From IMG/VR virus record IMGVR_UViG_3300011445_000061, positions 1 through 24,628 of that record: a DNA stretch of 24,628 nucleotides. One strand, written 5' to 3'. The notes beneath the pieces were generated by a model. That model saw only the letters and a program-made list of their open reading frames with translations, was not told where the DNA came from and did no database searches. The DNA is from a virus. The position numbers and the translations under genes were made by a program. Positions 14,538 to 22,652 of the stretch are shown in pieces; position 1 is the stretch's first letter; every line of letters begins with the position of its first letter.

Positions 14538-16042
14538 TTCTTTTTGCCCCTCGGCTTGATGTCGAATATGATGGGGCCAATCGTACTCCAATCAGCATTC
14601 TTAACCATGTCCACCCGGAGGCGAACATCGCGCGCCGTTTCCCGGATATCAACCCAACCGTGGCCGTTTACTGTTCTCTGTGGGGTTGTTCTCTCCTGTG
14701 CATATTCGCTGCGATCGTTGTTGGTCTTAAGCGAAAACGCCAGGGCGGTCTTGTCACCAGCGATATCTGGCAAAATCTTGCTAATAGTGCACCAACGCTC
14801 ACCACCTAGAATGTTGATCGTTTGCGACTCCAGATATGGCTGGAATAGGGCCTCGGGATAAGTATATCCGGCTTCGTGCTTCCATACCTTCCACCCGTCC
14901 GACAATACTGGGTAACGGTCGTTGGCAAATGTGACACCGCAAGTCCTCTTTAAATAACCACCCATCCACACTTTCGAACGGTAGTCGATAGCAGCGTAAC
15001 GGGTTGCTTCCACGCCAAGTGCGGGGTCTACCCAGAACCACCATATCTCTCCCTTCGCCAACATGTTGACGGAGTGCGATTCGCGGACAGTTCGTTCGAA
15101 GTCCATCTTCTGTGAGATAACATCCCAAATGGGGCAGGGGATTGTGTCAACAGCCGTGCCGTTGAATAGCCAAAAGCCCTCGACTGAAATCCATACAATT
15201 CCATCGGGGATGGAAGAAATCGACGCAGCGCTGATCGGAATTGGAGCCTTTCCAATTGGTCGGTATCGATACACATAAGGCAGGCCAAGATGTTCTATAA
15301 TATGAGTCATCGCCGGAGTGTGCGCCGTAACGCCAACGGAAGACGAATGCGCCGCAACGATAGGCGCGTAGGGGTCAACCGTAAACATGCCCGCCGTGTT
15401 TAGGGGATTAGCGAAGTCCCAATCCTCGATATCCTCCGAGCTACACCAACCGAAATCAGCAAAATTACCGGCCATTCCGAACAGCATACAATGATGCTCG
15501 GGGGTAACCACAAACTGGCGGTTATTTATAGGAGCGCCGGTTACGGCGACAAGTTTGGTAAGGGGCGTAGATGGGGACCATATAAGTAGTCGACCATCGT
15601 AGCTCGTCATAACCAACAGGTCTTCGCCCCAATTGTTGATGGACCAAGCGGGGGAGAACTTTGTAAGAGTAGAGATACCGGGACGCGGAGTTCCGTATAG
15701 GTCCTCGCCGTAATCCGCCTCGCCGTAGCCAGCTTCTAACCCAGCTAACGGGGCCATCCCACCGACAGGAGTAATATCAGAAAGGGTGCCACCGGTATCT
15801 ATATAAACATGTTGCTCGCACAGGAAAGCGGTATACAGGATGTTGTTGTTGGATAACCACTTATGCATCGCGCGACAACGCGAAGCAAACGGCGTTGGGT
15901 ATGGAACTTGCTCCCAACCATTGACGGGCCGGAGGGTACTTCCGTCATCCCAACGCATAAGATTACCCTCCCGCCAGTTCACAATCTTGGCGGATTTAGA
16001 CAGGAGAGTTGTTATCCCCGCAGGGAACTCAATCGACGGCAT
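14534..16042 (-). CDS. Tail structural protein, nozzle/hub-like, beta-rich
   Basis: 502 aa, starting 3 bases after the stop of the small membrane-protein gene. The N-terminus FPAGITTLL...NWREGNLMRWDDGSTLRPVNGWEQ is typical of a large beta-rich protein found in short-tailed phages between adaptor and tail-fiber genes. A Tyr-Gly repeat (GYGEADYGEDLYGTP, about 104-118) follows, then many short aromatic strands suggesting a propeller. By position it is probably part of the tail tube or nozzle, in the manner of P22 gp10. No enzyme motif is visible. Exact place in the particle is inferred. Confidence 0.65.
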   Translation of the reverse strand: MPSIEFPAGITTLLSKSAKIVNWREGNLMRWDDGSTLRPVNGWEQVPYPTPFASRCRAMHKWLSNNNILYTAFLCEQHVYIDTGGTLSDITPVGGMAPLAGLEAGYGEADYGEDLYGTPRPGISTLTKFSPAWSINNWGEDLLVMTSYDGRLLIWSPSTPLTKLVAVTGAPINNRQFVVTPEHHCMLFGMAGNFADFGWCSSEDIEDWDFANPLNTAGMFTVDPYAPIVAAHSSSVGVTAHTPAMTHIIEHLGLPYVYRYRPIGKAPIPISAASISSIPDGIVWISVEGFWLFNGTAVDTIPCPIWDVISQKMDFERTVRESHSVNMLAKGEIWWFWVDPALGVEATRYAAIDYRSKVWMGGYLKRTCGVTFANDRYPVLSDGWKVWKHEAGYTYPEALFQPYLESQTINILGGERWCTISKILPDIAGDKTALAFSLKTNNDRSEYAQERTTPQRTVNGHGWVDIRETARDVRLRVDMVKNADWSTIGPIIFDIKPRGKKK

Positions 16043-16045
16043 TTG

Positions 16046-16216
16046 TTACCTTCGCAACGGTGCGCCGAATATCTGCCAACCTAGCAGACCAAACAGCACA
16101 AACAATAACAGTGTATTAGCGCCAGCCCAAGCGCCACCAACCATTCCAAAGTGTAGGAGTGCGCCGAAAACCAGCCAGATCAACATTATGACCCAAAACG
16201 CTAGTCCTAGTGACAT
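16046..16216 (-). CDS. Two-helix membrane protein, 56 aa (possible holin)
   Basis: ATG at 16216 preceded by a perfect AGGAGG; ends TAA at 16046. The product begins MSLGLAFWVIMLIWLVFGAL and ends WQIFGAPLRR. Two hydrophobic segments (about residues 4-24 and 33-52) are joined by a short Gly-rich turn, and the end is basic. Size and topology fit a small class II holin. Similar two-helix proteins of unknown role also occur in the tail region of many phages, so holin is only a possibility. It directly follows the lipoprotein gene. Confidence 0.65.
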   Translation of the reverse strand: MSLGLAFWVIMLIWLVFGALLHFGMVGGAWAGANTLLLFVLFGLLGWQIFGAPLRR

Positions 16217-16225
16217 TTTCGCCTC

Positions 16226-16417
16226 CTAATCCAAACAGGTGTTAGTCCTTATGACGGTGTTTCTGGTCCGCCCAGCAACTACGTCCGTCATTCTCTTCTC
16301 CTGGTCTATTCTACCGCCAGGGCAACGAACCTCAACGTCTACTGCCCTCCATTCCCATCGCCTTCCGTCCACCATACAACCAGTTAAGGTTAAACACAGC
16401 AGAATTGCCATCCTCAT
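16226..16417 (-). CDS. Small lipoprotein (possible outer-membrane spanin subunit)
   Basis: 63 aa with GGGG-containing ribosome site. It has a short signal peptide MRMAILLCLTLTGC with lipobox L11-T-G-C14. The mature part is about 50 residues, rich in Arg and Val, with two more Cys. Small phage lipoproteins near a holin-like gene are often Rz1-type spanins. However, Rz1 is usually Pro-rich and this one is not, and no Rz partner is seen, so the lysis role is tentative. The stop is 9 bases before the start of the membrane protein. Confidence 0.6.
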   Translation of the reverse strand: MRMAILLCLTLTGCMVDGRRWEWRAVDVEVRCPGGRIDQEKRMTDVVAGRTRNTVIRTNTCLD

Positions 16418-16428
16418 TTCATCCCCCT

Positions 16429-17256
16429 TTAGCCCATATTATGCCAAACCCCGTCTGCAGATTGCCATTGTATCGGGGCACAAATGCCCCGAAGAAGATT
16501 ACCGCTGAATTGTAATTGAGTTAAGATATGACCGTGCGGAATATTGATCACGTTAGATATCCCAGTATCCACCCCTCCTGGACCTATCCGCATATTAATC
16601 GCCGGATTTATGTTGTGTGGGGACCAAACAGCAAGACCGGCGTGATATATTGAACCAGCATCGAGCCTACCCACGGCAGCTATATTACCATTACTTGTAA
16701 TGGTATTCGCTAACATCGTATTTCCAGTAATTTGACCAGCAGCGGTAATAGTATTATTACTTGTCATTGTATTAGCCGTAACAGCGTTAGCCGAAAAAGC
16801 GCCACTAAGAGTCACACTCGCAGCCGAAATAGCCCCACTTATGGCTGCGCTCGCAGCCGTCAAATGATTAGTAATTGCCGCGCTAAGAGCAGAAAAAGCG
16901 CCGCTTAGCGTCAAGCTGGGCGCTGTCATAGCGCCAGTTACACCGAATGTGCCGGTGATGGTCAAATTTTTAGTAACACTTAAATTGTTGGAGATAATTA
17001 CGTCACCGGTTTGCCGGTTGATTTGTAATGAGTCATCTACCTTTACACCAGCATTATTGAACCGCGAAATAATGAACGGGCCGGTGACACTCGCCGGAAC
17101 TTCATCCCCAAGCGTCATAGTCCATTGGATGGTATTGCGCAATACTTCATTATCAATAATATTAAAATTCTCGTTGAGCTTGTTGCCCCACGAATTGGCC
17201 GACGCGCCAATTTCTGGCTTCGTCAATCCCATCTTCGGTGTTACGGTGTCAGCCAT
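16429..17256 (-). CDS. Tail fiber with repeat shaft, sharing spike anchor
   Basis: 275 aa. The N-terminus MADTVTPKMGLTKPEIGASANSW..KLNENFNIID matches the start of the 698-aa spike almost residue by residue, so both likely dock to the same tail site. The middle (about 95-200) is a run of imperfect short Ala/Ser/Thr repeats (TLSGAFSA, AAISGAIS, NTMTSNNTIT) typical of a trimeric fiber shaft. The last 60 residues carry VWSPHNINPAINMRIGPGG and end HNMG. It is a slim fiber rather than an enzyme; the receptor is unknown. Confidence 0.75.
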   Translation of the reverse strand: MADTVTPKMGLTKPEIGASANSWGNKLNENFNIIDNEVLRNTIQWTMTLGDEVPASVTGPFIISRFNNAGVKVDDSLQINRQTGDVIISNNLSVTKNLTITGTFGVTGAMTAPSLTLSGAFSALSAAITNHLTAASAAISGAISAASVTLSGAFSANAVTANTMTSNNTITAAGQITGNTMLANTITSNGNIAAVGRLDAGSIYHAGLAVWSPHNINPAINMRIGPGGVDTGISNVINIPHGHILTQLQFSGNLLRGICAPIQWQSADGVWHNMG

Positions 17257-17280
17257 GATAGTGATCCCTATTGCACATAT

Positions 17281-17613
17281 TTATTCAAACGCCAACAATT
17301 CCTCGAAGTCCATCGCCAACATCTTTTCTTCCGCCTCGTCGCTGATCGCACGAATAGCCTTAATTTCCGCCCACATCGCTTTAAACGCGACTAATTCGGC
17401 GTCCTCTTCTGGTGTAAGCGGCTTGGTTGCCATCTGATGCACCAACTCAACCCCGCGCGACGTGGCATTATCCTGCTTCCATGTCGGATACTTCTCATAA
17501 ATCTTTGACATGGCTTGCGACTTGATTTGTAGAAGGTAAATCTGTTGCACCTCCTCAAGCGGTCGAGGCGTTCCGTCTGGATAATAGAAGCGCGGATCGA
17601 GCGGCGTCGTCAT
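17281..17613 (-). CDS. Tail-fiber assembly-like protein, 110 aa
   Basis: The ribosome site AGGGGAA overlaps the TAG stop of the spike before it. The helical protein has YEKYPTWKQDNATSRGVEL and ends AMWAEIKAIRAISDEAEEK...AFE. The pattern of an N-terminal (I/L)Y.KYP.WKQ helix and a final (W/I).DIKAIRA helix is common to proteins beside tail-fiber genes, some acting as assembly chaperones. Placed between a spike and a fiber, it probably assists folding or is a fiber-tip accessory. Confidence 0.65.
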   Translation of the reverse strand: MTTPLDPRFYYPDGTPRPLEEVQQIYLLQIKSQAMSKIYEKYPTWKQDNATSRGVELVHQMATKPLTPEEDAELVAFKAMWAEIKAIRAISDEAEEKMLAMDFEELLAFE

Positions 17614-17623
17614 TTACATTCCC

Positions 17624-19363
17624 CTATGGAAGCTCGAACACGCCGGACATCGTAATGTCTGTCCCATCCCCTCCGGGGTAGGTATTGTCGTAGTGGACTA
17701 TCGACATCACGCCACCGAACATCGACCCCATGACGGACTTGCCGACGTTGACCTTGCGCCCGTTAGCGCAACCCCTCATTCCAGAAAGCACAGCCGGGAG
17801 AGTGAGGTTGATCGCGCTGCTGCCCGCATTATTGGTAGGAATGTTGATTTGAGTGCGGAAATCCACGGTCTTGCCACGGATTGTGTAAGCAACTGTCGCG
17901 GCGGCACCCGCTCCAAACGGCGGATTAGCGCCAGGAGCCAAGTCGGGTGGCCCTAGAACTACCGTTGTCCACGCTGGACTGTAACCGGTGTTATCATGAA
18001 TTATGCCGGTGGTGCCGGTAATCGGCGTGTCGAAAGTAATTTTTGCCGTCGAACCTTGAAGACTGTTGTTAGCGATAACAAACCGCCCCATAGCTCCGCC
18101 GCCAAGCTTGATGTCGGTGGCATTACCGGAGAACCCAGCCGATGGACCGAACGTATTATTCGTAATCCTGAAATCCGACACTCCCGCCACGGCGTAGAAC
18201 CCAACAGGCGTGGCAACGATAGTACAAGCATGTAAAGTAACATCCGTAATTCTCGCATCGTTCACTAATATACTATAAGGAGTACCACCAATGAAAATAC
18301 ACCCGTTGAAGTGAATGCCGGAGAAGTTCCCTGTAGCTCCACCATCCATCATTAACACCACATTAAACACCTGTGGCGACGAAAACATACAACCAATAAA
18401 GCGCCAATCACTGATCCGCCCATTCGTTGTGCCGAACGGTTGGAAGACCACGTTATTCGATCCGGGGCTATCGAACCAACTGTTAGCGATGACTCCGAAC
18501 CACGCGATTTTACCCCCAGCTGGATTGACAAACAAAGACGTCCCGCAAGAAATAATATCGATGCTCTCTATCTGGAGGCCGCCAGTTTCCGCGATGACAA
18601 TGCCGTAGGAAGGATAAGTACGCGGCTGACCATCCCAAGTATGCTCATCACCAACAACGTGGCAGTTGTGGATAAACGTCTCGTTAAGATTGTCAATATA
18701 GAACGCACAACCACCAGCCGCTGTTGCCCCGCCCGTCAGCGAATAGACGTTAACGCTGCCAATTTCCGCAACGCCGCCGCCAATAACTATTCCGATATAC
18801 GCCTTATGTAAATACAAATCGTGGAAATGCGAATGTGTTAGTGGGCTAGTGTCCGTCTCGTTGCGAATATACGCGCCGCTTATACGCGCCACGCTAGATG
18901 TGATCGTAAGGTGCGCCACTTCGTAGCTGGCAATAACGGTGGGACCGGACGCTGGCCAATGAAATAGATTCCCCGTCGCAAACTGCACTTCAACTTTCGT
19001 GGTTTGGTACCCATCCCCTATAATGCGAAGATTATGTGGCAACAACGCCGGTGCGGTTGCAAACACAAAGCGACCACGCCCAAGATAGAGCGTTCCACCG
19101 CCAACAGAGCCAAGATACGCAACGGCAGCATTGAACGCTGCGGTGCTGCTCGTTGCGCCGGTCGGATCGCCGCCAAAATCTGCGAGACTAACAGCCTCGC
19201 GCATTTTATCTTGTGCTGTTCGTTCAACCGCGCCAGTGCCGCCTTGCATAAAGGTACCACCGCCCTCATCCTCGCTAATTACGTTCCATTTTTCACCGTC
19301 CCAAATGTAGCCGTTAGATACCTGGCCAGGAATTAGTGGGGGACTTGGAAAGTTGAAAGCCAT
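17624..19363 (-). CDS. Tailspike with pectate-lyase-type beta-helix
   Basis: 579 aa. The short N-terminal docking part (FPSPPLIPGQVSNGYIWDGEKW) is followed by AQDKMREAVSLADFGGDPTGAT (50-71), the usual lead-in to a pectate-lyase-3 beta-helix, and GGGTLYLGRGRFVF (88-101). Many ITNN/IIGN-type turns follow to about residue 440. The last 110 residues (RGKTVDFRTQINIP...LTLP) look like a beta-sandwich end, resembling the end of the 698-aa spike. Such spikes cut or bind surface polysaccharide. Catalytic acids cannot be picked by eye. AGGGGAA ribosome site. Confidence 0.8.
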   Translation of the reverse strand: MAFNFPSPPLIPGQVSNGYIWDGEKWNVISEDEGGGTFMQGGTGAVERTAQDKMREAVSLADFGGDPTGATSSTAAFNAAVAYLGSVGGGTLYLGRGRFVFATAPALLPHNLRIIGDGYQTTKVEVQFATGNLFHWPASGPTVIASYEVAHLTITSSVARISGAYIRNETDTSPLTHSHFHDLYLHKAYIGIVIGGGVAEIGSVNVYSLTGGATAAGGCAFYIDNLNETFIHNCHVVGDEHTWDGQPRTYPSYGIVIAETGGLQIESIDIISCGTSLFVNPAGGKIAWFGVIANSWFDSPGSNNVVFQPFGTTNGRISDWRFIGCMFSSPQVFNVVLMMDGGATGNFSGIHFNGCIFIGGTPYSILVNDARITDVTLHACTIVATPVGFYAVAGVSDFRITNNTFGPSAGFSGNATDIKLGGGAMGRFVIANNSLQGSTAKITFDTPITGTTGIIHDNTGYSPAWTTVVLGPPDLAPGANPPFGAGAAATVAYTIRGKTVDFRTQINIPTNNAGSSAINLTLPAVLSGMRGCANGRKVNVGKSVMGSMFGGVMSIVHYDNTYPGGDGTDITMSGVFELP

Positions 19364-19374
19364 TGCTTATTCCC

Positions 19375-21471
19375 CTATACAATCTCAACTTCGCCGGTCG
19401 CGTAGTAGTTTATGGGCGCAGCGATAGCTCCAGCAGACCTCGCGACAATGATCCCCAAACTTATATTGGCTTGCGCCCCGCCGAATGATAAGTTGCTATC
19501 TGAGTAAGCCATCGCTGCGTTTCGTTTTAGCGTCATGCCAGGCGGAAGCGTGGCTTTCAGATAATCCGGCGGCCCCGTTACTGCTGTAACCGGAATAAAT
19601 AAATTGAGTAACAACCGCTTGCCAATACACTTATAATGGCCCACCGCGCCAGTTGCGGTTATTGTTCCAGCATTCCCCGCAACGGTAGGCGCGTAGGACG
19701 CCCACGCAAAACCATTGTCGCCCGTGCCGCCTTGACGCGGCCCGAGAACACCAACATTCCATTTCGAGACACCATCGGACACCAGTTCAAGCTGGGCAAT
19801 CGCATGGGACAACGTAACGAACGTATCGCCGTCTATGGTGTCGGCCCCAGCCCGCGCGAACGTCACTGTTTTGGTCGTGTCAATAACGCCAATGGCGTCC
19901 TTGAACACAATTGCTTCGCCAGCTTGGTAGGTATTGGCTGGCGGCAACGTGAAAGTAATCGCTGCTGGCAATGCAGATAGCCACAAATCACGAACAAACG
20001 GGGACAGTGTTGCGCTGACGCCAGGAGAAAGTATAATTTTCGGGGCCGGGTTGAGCTGCAACCGCAAACCGTTGCCAGTAATTTCACGATCACCAGCTAC
20101 TATCGTCGCGTTATTCCAACGTTGTTTGCGGATTTCAGTGTCGGGGCCTAGATTGTGGATAAGGGACCCGGAAGCAATTTGTGTGGTACTTGATGTGTCC
20201 AAATAATTATCATCAAGTAACGTATGTAAGGCGTTAACACCTATATTAATGTTAGTAGTGGTCGTCAACGCCGGATCAGCGGGGATAATGGTATTGCCGA
20301 TAATCCTGCAATCAACAACCACACCGTTGCTGCCAATATCGATAAGCGCCCCGTTGCTTCCTGGCCCAAGATAAGTTTCGATAGAATTGTGCTCAATAAT
20401 AACGCTGTTCATATTGTCGAGCTTGATGCAGCCGTTATGATTCTCAATCGTACAGTTTGGCCCGATGATGAAATTGACCGCGCCGCCGATCTGCGTCGCC
20501 TCGATGCCAACATTGTCCCCGGTAGAATACAGTGGGCCTTCGATCCGAATGTCAGGTCCGGTCAATGTAAATTTAATGCCGTTGAGATAACGACCACCAA
20601 TGATCGTCGAACACGACATGCCGCCGTTGTTGATATTCGAACCGCTGTTGTCGTGAAAAAATGAATGAATACCGGCGCGGCTTAAACAACGCAAACGAAC
20701 AAATTTCGCGCCTTGAAACTTCGGTCCGTTTGCTGTCGTGTCGATGTAAATTGCGTTGTGACCAACATTCGAACCAATTGTGAATCCTTCTAGATGCAGG
20801 AAATCCAGCGCCCAATCCGCACTACCTCTAATCTTAATAATCTTAACTGCGTTGCCGACGCTGGGCAACGGCGTAATCATACCCCACGGACGGCCAAATT
20901 CAACCACTTTAGAACCGCTGCCCACAATTTTGACGGCTTTAGAAATTAAAAGACAGTAACCAGTGCCAGGGTTCTCACTTACTGTATAATTACCTTTCAA
21001 AACAACTGACAAGCCGCTATCTTGCGCGGCATCAATGCATGCCTGCAACGCAACACGGTCATCCGCCACGCTATCACCAATCGCGCCGAAACTTTCCGGC
21101 GTCAACGCAATCAGAATGCCACCACCTTCTGCACCGCTAATTGCGCCATTAACGTGAACCCATTGTGATGAAGTACCATCGTCGTAATATACATACGTGT
21201 TGCCGGTGTCGGACTCAAACCATTGTTGACCTTGGGTTGGACCCGGTGGAGGGGTATCCGATGTAATCATTGTTCCGGGACCGGGAGAACCCGGAGGCCC
21301 AACAGGACCAACAGGGCCAGGAGGACCCGGAGGACCCGGAGGACCCTCATTACCGAACACAGCCGCATCAATTATATCGAAATTAACATTAAGCTTCCCG
21401 CCCCAAGTATCATCAGAAGCGCCGACATCAGGCTTGGTAAGTCCTAGATTGGGAGTAACTTGGTCTGCCAT
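19375..21471 (-). CDS. Tailspike with anchor, collagen-like repeat and beta-helix
   Basis: 698 aa. Domain order: anchor (1-38, GLTKPDVGASDDTWGGKLNVNFDIID), eight Gly-Pro-x triplets (43-66), a small linker domain with GQQWFESDTGNTYVYYDDGTSS (81-102), pectate-lyase-type start PESFGAIGDSVADDR (125-139), beta-helix to about 460, then a C-terminal part with two beta modules. The GPP run should form a collagen-like triple helix joining anchor and blade. It is likely a host-polysaccharide receptor-binding or depolymerase spike. The ribosome site is weak (GGGA), so expression may depend on the Trp-Pro protein before it. Confidence 0.82.
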   Translation of the reverse strand: MADQVTPNLGLTKPDVGASDDTWGGKLNVNFDIIDAAVFGNEGPPGPPGPPGPVGPVGPPGSPGPGTMITSDTPPPGPTQGQQWFESDTGNTYVYYDDGTSSQWVHVNGAISGAEGGGILIALTPESFGAIGDSVADDRVALQACIDAAQDSGLSVVLKGNYTVSENPGTGYCLLISKAVKIVGSGSKVVEFGRPWGMITPLPSVGNAVKIIKIRGSADWALDFLHLEGFTIGSNVGHNAIYIDTTANGPKFQGAKFVRLRCLSRAGIHSFFHDNSGSNINNGGMSCSTIIGGRYLNGIKFTLTGPDIRIEGPLYSTGDNVGIEATQIGGAVNFIIGPNCTIENHNGCIKLDNMNSVIIEHNSIETYLGPGSNGALIDIGSNGVVVDCRIIGNTIIPADPALTTTTNINIGVNALHTLLDDNYLDTSSTTQIASGSLIHNLGPDTEIRKQRWNNATIVAGDREITGNGLRLQLNPAPKIILSPGVSATLSPFVRDLWLSALPAAITFTLPPANTYQAGEAIVFKDAIGVIDTTKTVTFARAGADTIDGDTFVTLSHAIAQLELVSDGVSKWNVGVLGPRQGGTGDNGFAWASYAPTVAGNAGTITATGAVGHYKCIGKRLLLNLFIPVTAVTGPPDYLKATLPPGMTLKRNAAMAYSDSNLSFGGAQANISLGIIVARSAGAIAAPINYYATGEVEIV
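21274..21345 (-). repeat. Collagen-like tandem repeat in spike gene
   Basis: On the minus strand a 9-base unit GGTCCTCCG recurs with small changes, coding eight Gly-x-y triplets. Such runs change length easily by slippage, so the linker length may vary between isolates. Confidence 0.85.
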
Positions 21472-21483
21472 GTTAAGTCCCGA

Positions 21484-21663
21484 TCATCTACAAGTGATCA
21501 CAACAGGTGTCCAAATTTCCGGCGGATTTGGCGGAACAGGCGCCCAAATATCTCCGAGCGGGGGATTTGGAACCGGCGTCCAACAATCATCAGAAATAAC
21601 CTCTTCCCCACCAAGATCGTAGGTCCCCATTCCGTACTTCCCTAGGCCGTATTTGCGTCCCAT
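21484..21663 (-). CDS. Small Trp-Pro repeat protein, 59 aa
   Basis: The ATG at 21663 overlaps the adaptor stop (TAATG); ends TGA at 21484. The N-terminus MGRKYGLGKYGMGTYDLGG is a Tyr-Gly repeat like that in the 502-aa tail protein. The second half has three W-x-P-V units (WTPVPNPP, WAPVPPNPP, WTPVV). Comparable short proteins with W-x-P repeats sit just before tail-fiber genes in podophages. A role in tail or fiber attachment is plausible but unproven. Confidence 0.65.
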   Translation of the reverse strand: MGRKYGLGKYGMGTYDLGGEEVISDDCWTPVPNPPLGDIWAPVPPNPPEIWTPVVITCR

Positions 21664-22301
21664 TACCCAAACGACTTTCGCCTTACGGGGACAAGGGTAG
21701 AACCACTCGCCTTGTCAACCCTGTGAGCATTGTTCATGTCGGCAACAGCCCGCACCACTTCCCTATCCCAAGTAGCACCCCGCTCATCCTCGATAGAGTA
21801 TAGCGAAGCGATGTGGAGTATCTTTAGAGTATAGATAGTAGAGTGGTACTTATTCGCCCAGTTATTTTCCGCATCGGTGAGCGGCGGAATGTTTTGGTAA
21901 TAAGCCAGCTCCACATTTAAGCCGGAGCCACTGACCCCGCCAACAATAAGATAATTACCAACAATAGTATAGCGATTGTGTCGGCCCGGATATGGAGATT
22001 CTGGAGCATCTGGGAACTCCGGGTTATAGAAGGCATCGGGGGTTTGATAACGAAGAACACCGCCAGGGGGGTTACCCCAACGCGCCAGCCGGATTTCCTG
22101 CCAATCCAGCGGCAGCGGAACTCGGTCTTCTATTAAGTTGCAAGTATCGAACTGGATCATGTGCTTGACGCGAAGCACCGTCGACAAGTATTCCTCGGCC
22201 ATACGAATCCAGCCGGTAACTACGGAGTTCGGATAAACATCGTCCCCGATAGCCAGCCACTTACGAACTTCTTCACATTTGTCTGCTAGAAATGTGGGCA
22301 T
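21663..22301 (-). CDS. Head-tail adaptor (SU10-like / P22 gp4-like)
   Basis: 212 aa from ATG 22301, which overlaps the preceding stop (TAATG). An upstream in-frame ATG at 22319 is possible but would overlap by 19 bases. The order ADKCEEVRKWLAIGDDVYP...WIRMAEEYLSTVLRV..., then beta strands (FDTCNLIEDRVPLPLDW), YTIVGNYLIVGG, VELAYYQNIPPLTD, NNWANKYHSTIYTLKILHIASLYSIEDERGATWDREV is the usual layout of phage adaptor proteins of short-tailed phages. It joins portal to tail. It supports a podovirus-like particle, since no tail-tube gene follows. Confidence 0.8.
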   Translation of the reverse strand: MPTFLADKCEEVRKWLAIGDDVYPNSVVTGWIRMAEEYLSTVLRVKHMIQFDTCNLIEDRVPLPLDWQEIRLARWGNPPGGVLRYQTPDAFYNPEFPDAPESPYPGRHNRYTIVGNYLIVGGVSGSGLNVELAYYQNIPPLTDAENNWANKYHSTIYTLKILHIASLYSIEDERGATWDREVVRAVADMNNAHRVDKASGSTLVPVRRKSFG

Positions 22302-22603
22302 TACACCTGGCCCTTCCAAATGCGAAACGCCGCGTTATCAGGATCGTTGAGCCACCGTTTCCAGTCTTGCTCATCCCAGCCCTCTAACATGGCTTTTTCA
22401 GCAACTTGGATGGGCACCCCTCGTGCGACCAGTTTGTTGGTCGAACGTCTAGGGTGAAGTTCACGCATTATGGCGTTATTCTTAAGCGCCTGTTCCAGGT
22501 CTTGTTCTGTGTAGACGTGCACTGTATCTGGGTTATCGTCATCCCAGATCATCTCGCGCTTAACAGCACCATCATCGCGGTACACAAACTTTCGTTCCGT
22601 CAT
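22301..22603 (-). CDS. Conserved podophage-region protein, 100 aa
   Basis: Product MTERKFVYRDDG...DDDNPDTVHVYTEQDLEQALKNN...NKLVARGVPIQVAEKAMLEGWDEQDWKRWLNDPDNAAFRIWKGQV. The closing GWDE..WK.WLND..N..FR pattern is common in a small unnamed protein placed before the adaptor in short-tailed phages. Its ATG lies inside the -10 element of promoter P3, so transcripts from P3 cannot carry this start codon. The gene must be read from an upstream promoter or use a later start (for example GTG at codon 7). Confidence 0.7.
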   Translation of the reverse strand: MTERKFVYRDDGAVKREMIWDDDNPDTVHVYTEQDLEQALKNNAIMRELHPRRSTNKLVARGVPIQVAEKAMLEGWDEQDWKRWLNDPDNAAFRIWKGQV

Positions 22604-22652
22604 ACTAGCACACCCTTAGTTCGCTGTCAAGTATAGTATAGCGTTCCGTCAT
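22593..22652 (-). repeat. 11-bp direct repeat flanking promoter P3
   Basis: On the minus strand ATGACGGAACG occurs at 22652-22642 and again at 22603-22593, 49 bp apart. Each copy can start with MTER: the first opens a 15-codon frame (MTERYTILDSELRVC, stop TAG in the -10 box) overlapping the 613-aa stop as ATGA, and the second starts the 100-aa gene. The promoter lies between them. Confidence 0.8.
22602..22630 (-). promoter_or_regulatory. Promoter P3 (minus strand), sigma70 type with extended -10
   Basis: Read leftward: TTGACA (22630-22625), 17-bp spacer, TAGTAT (22607-22602), preceded by TGC. It is the same design as P1 and P2. The expected start is near 22595, so it would serve the adaptor and tail genes. 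The -10 overlaps the ATG of the 100-aa gene. Confidence 0.75.

Noticed and set aside
14538-14591. Longer start (ATG 14591) for the 67-aa gene
   Set aside because: It would overlap the 502-aa gene by 58 bases; ATG 14537 gives the ATGA overlap used by neighbouring genes.
15127-15155. Minus-strand TTGACA with 17-bp spacer inside the 502-aa gene
   Set aside because: The -10 would be TGGGAT without the TGn extension, and the bases code for a normal protein segment.
22302-22319. Longer start (ATG 22319) for the adaptor
   Set aside because: ATG 22301 forms a TAATG junction like the other genes of this operon; six extra residues add nothing recognisable.
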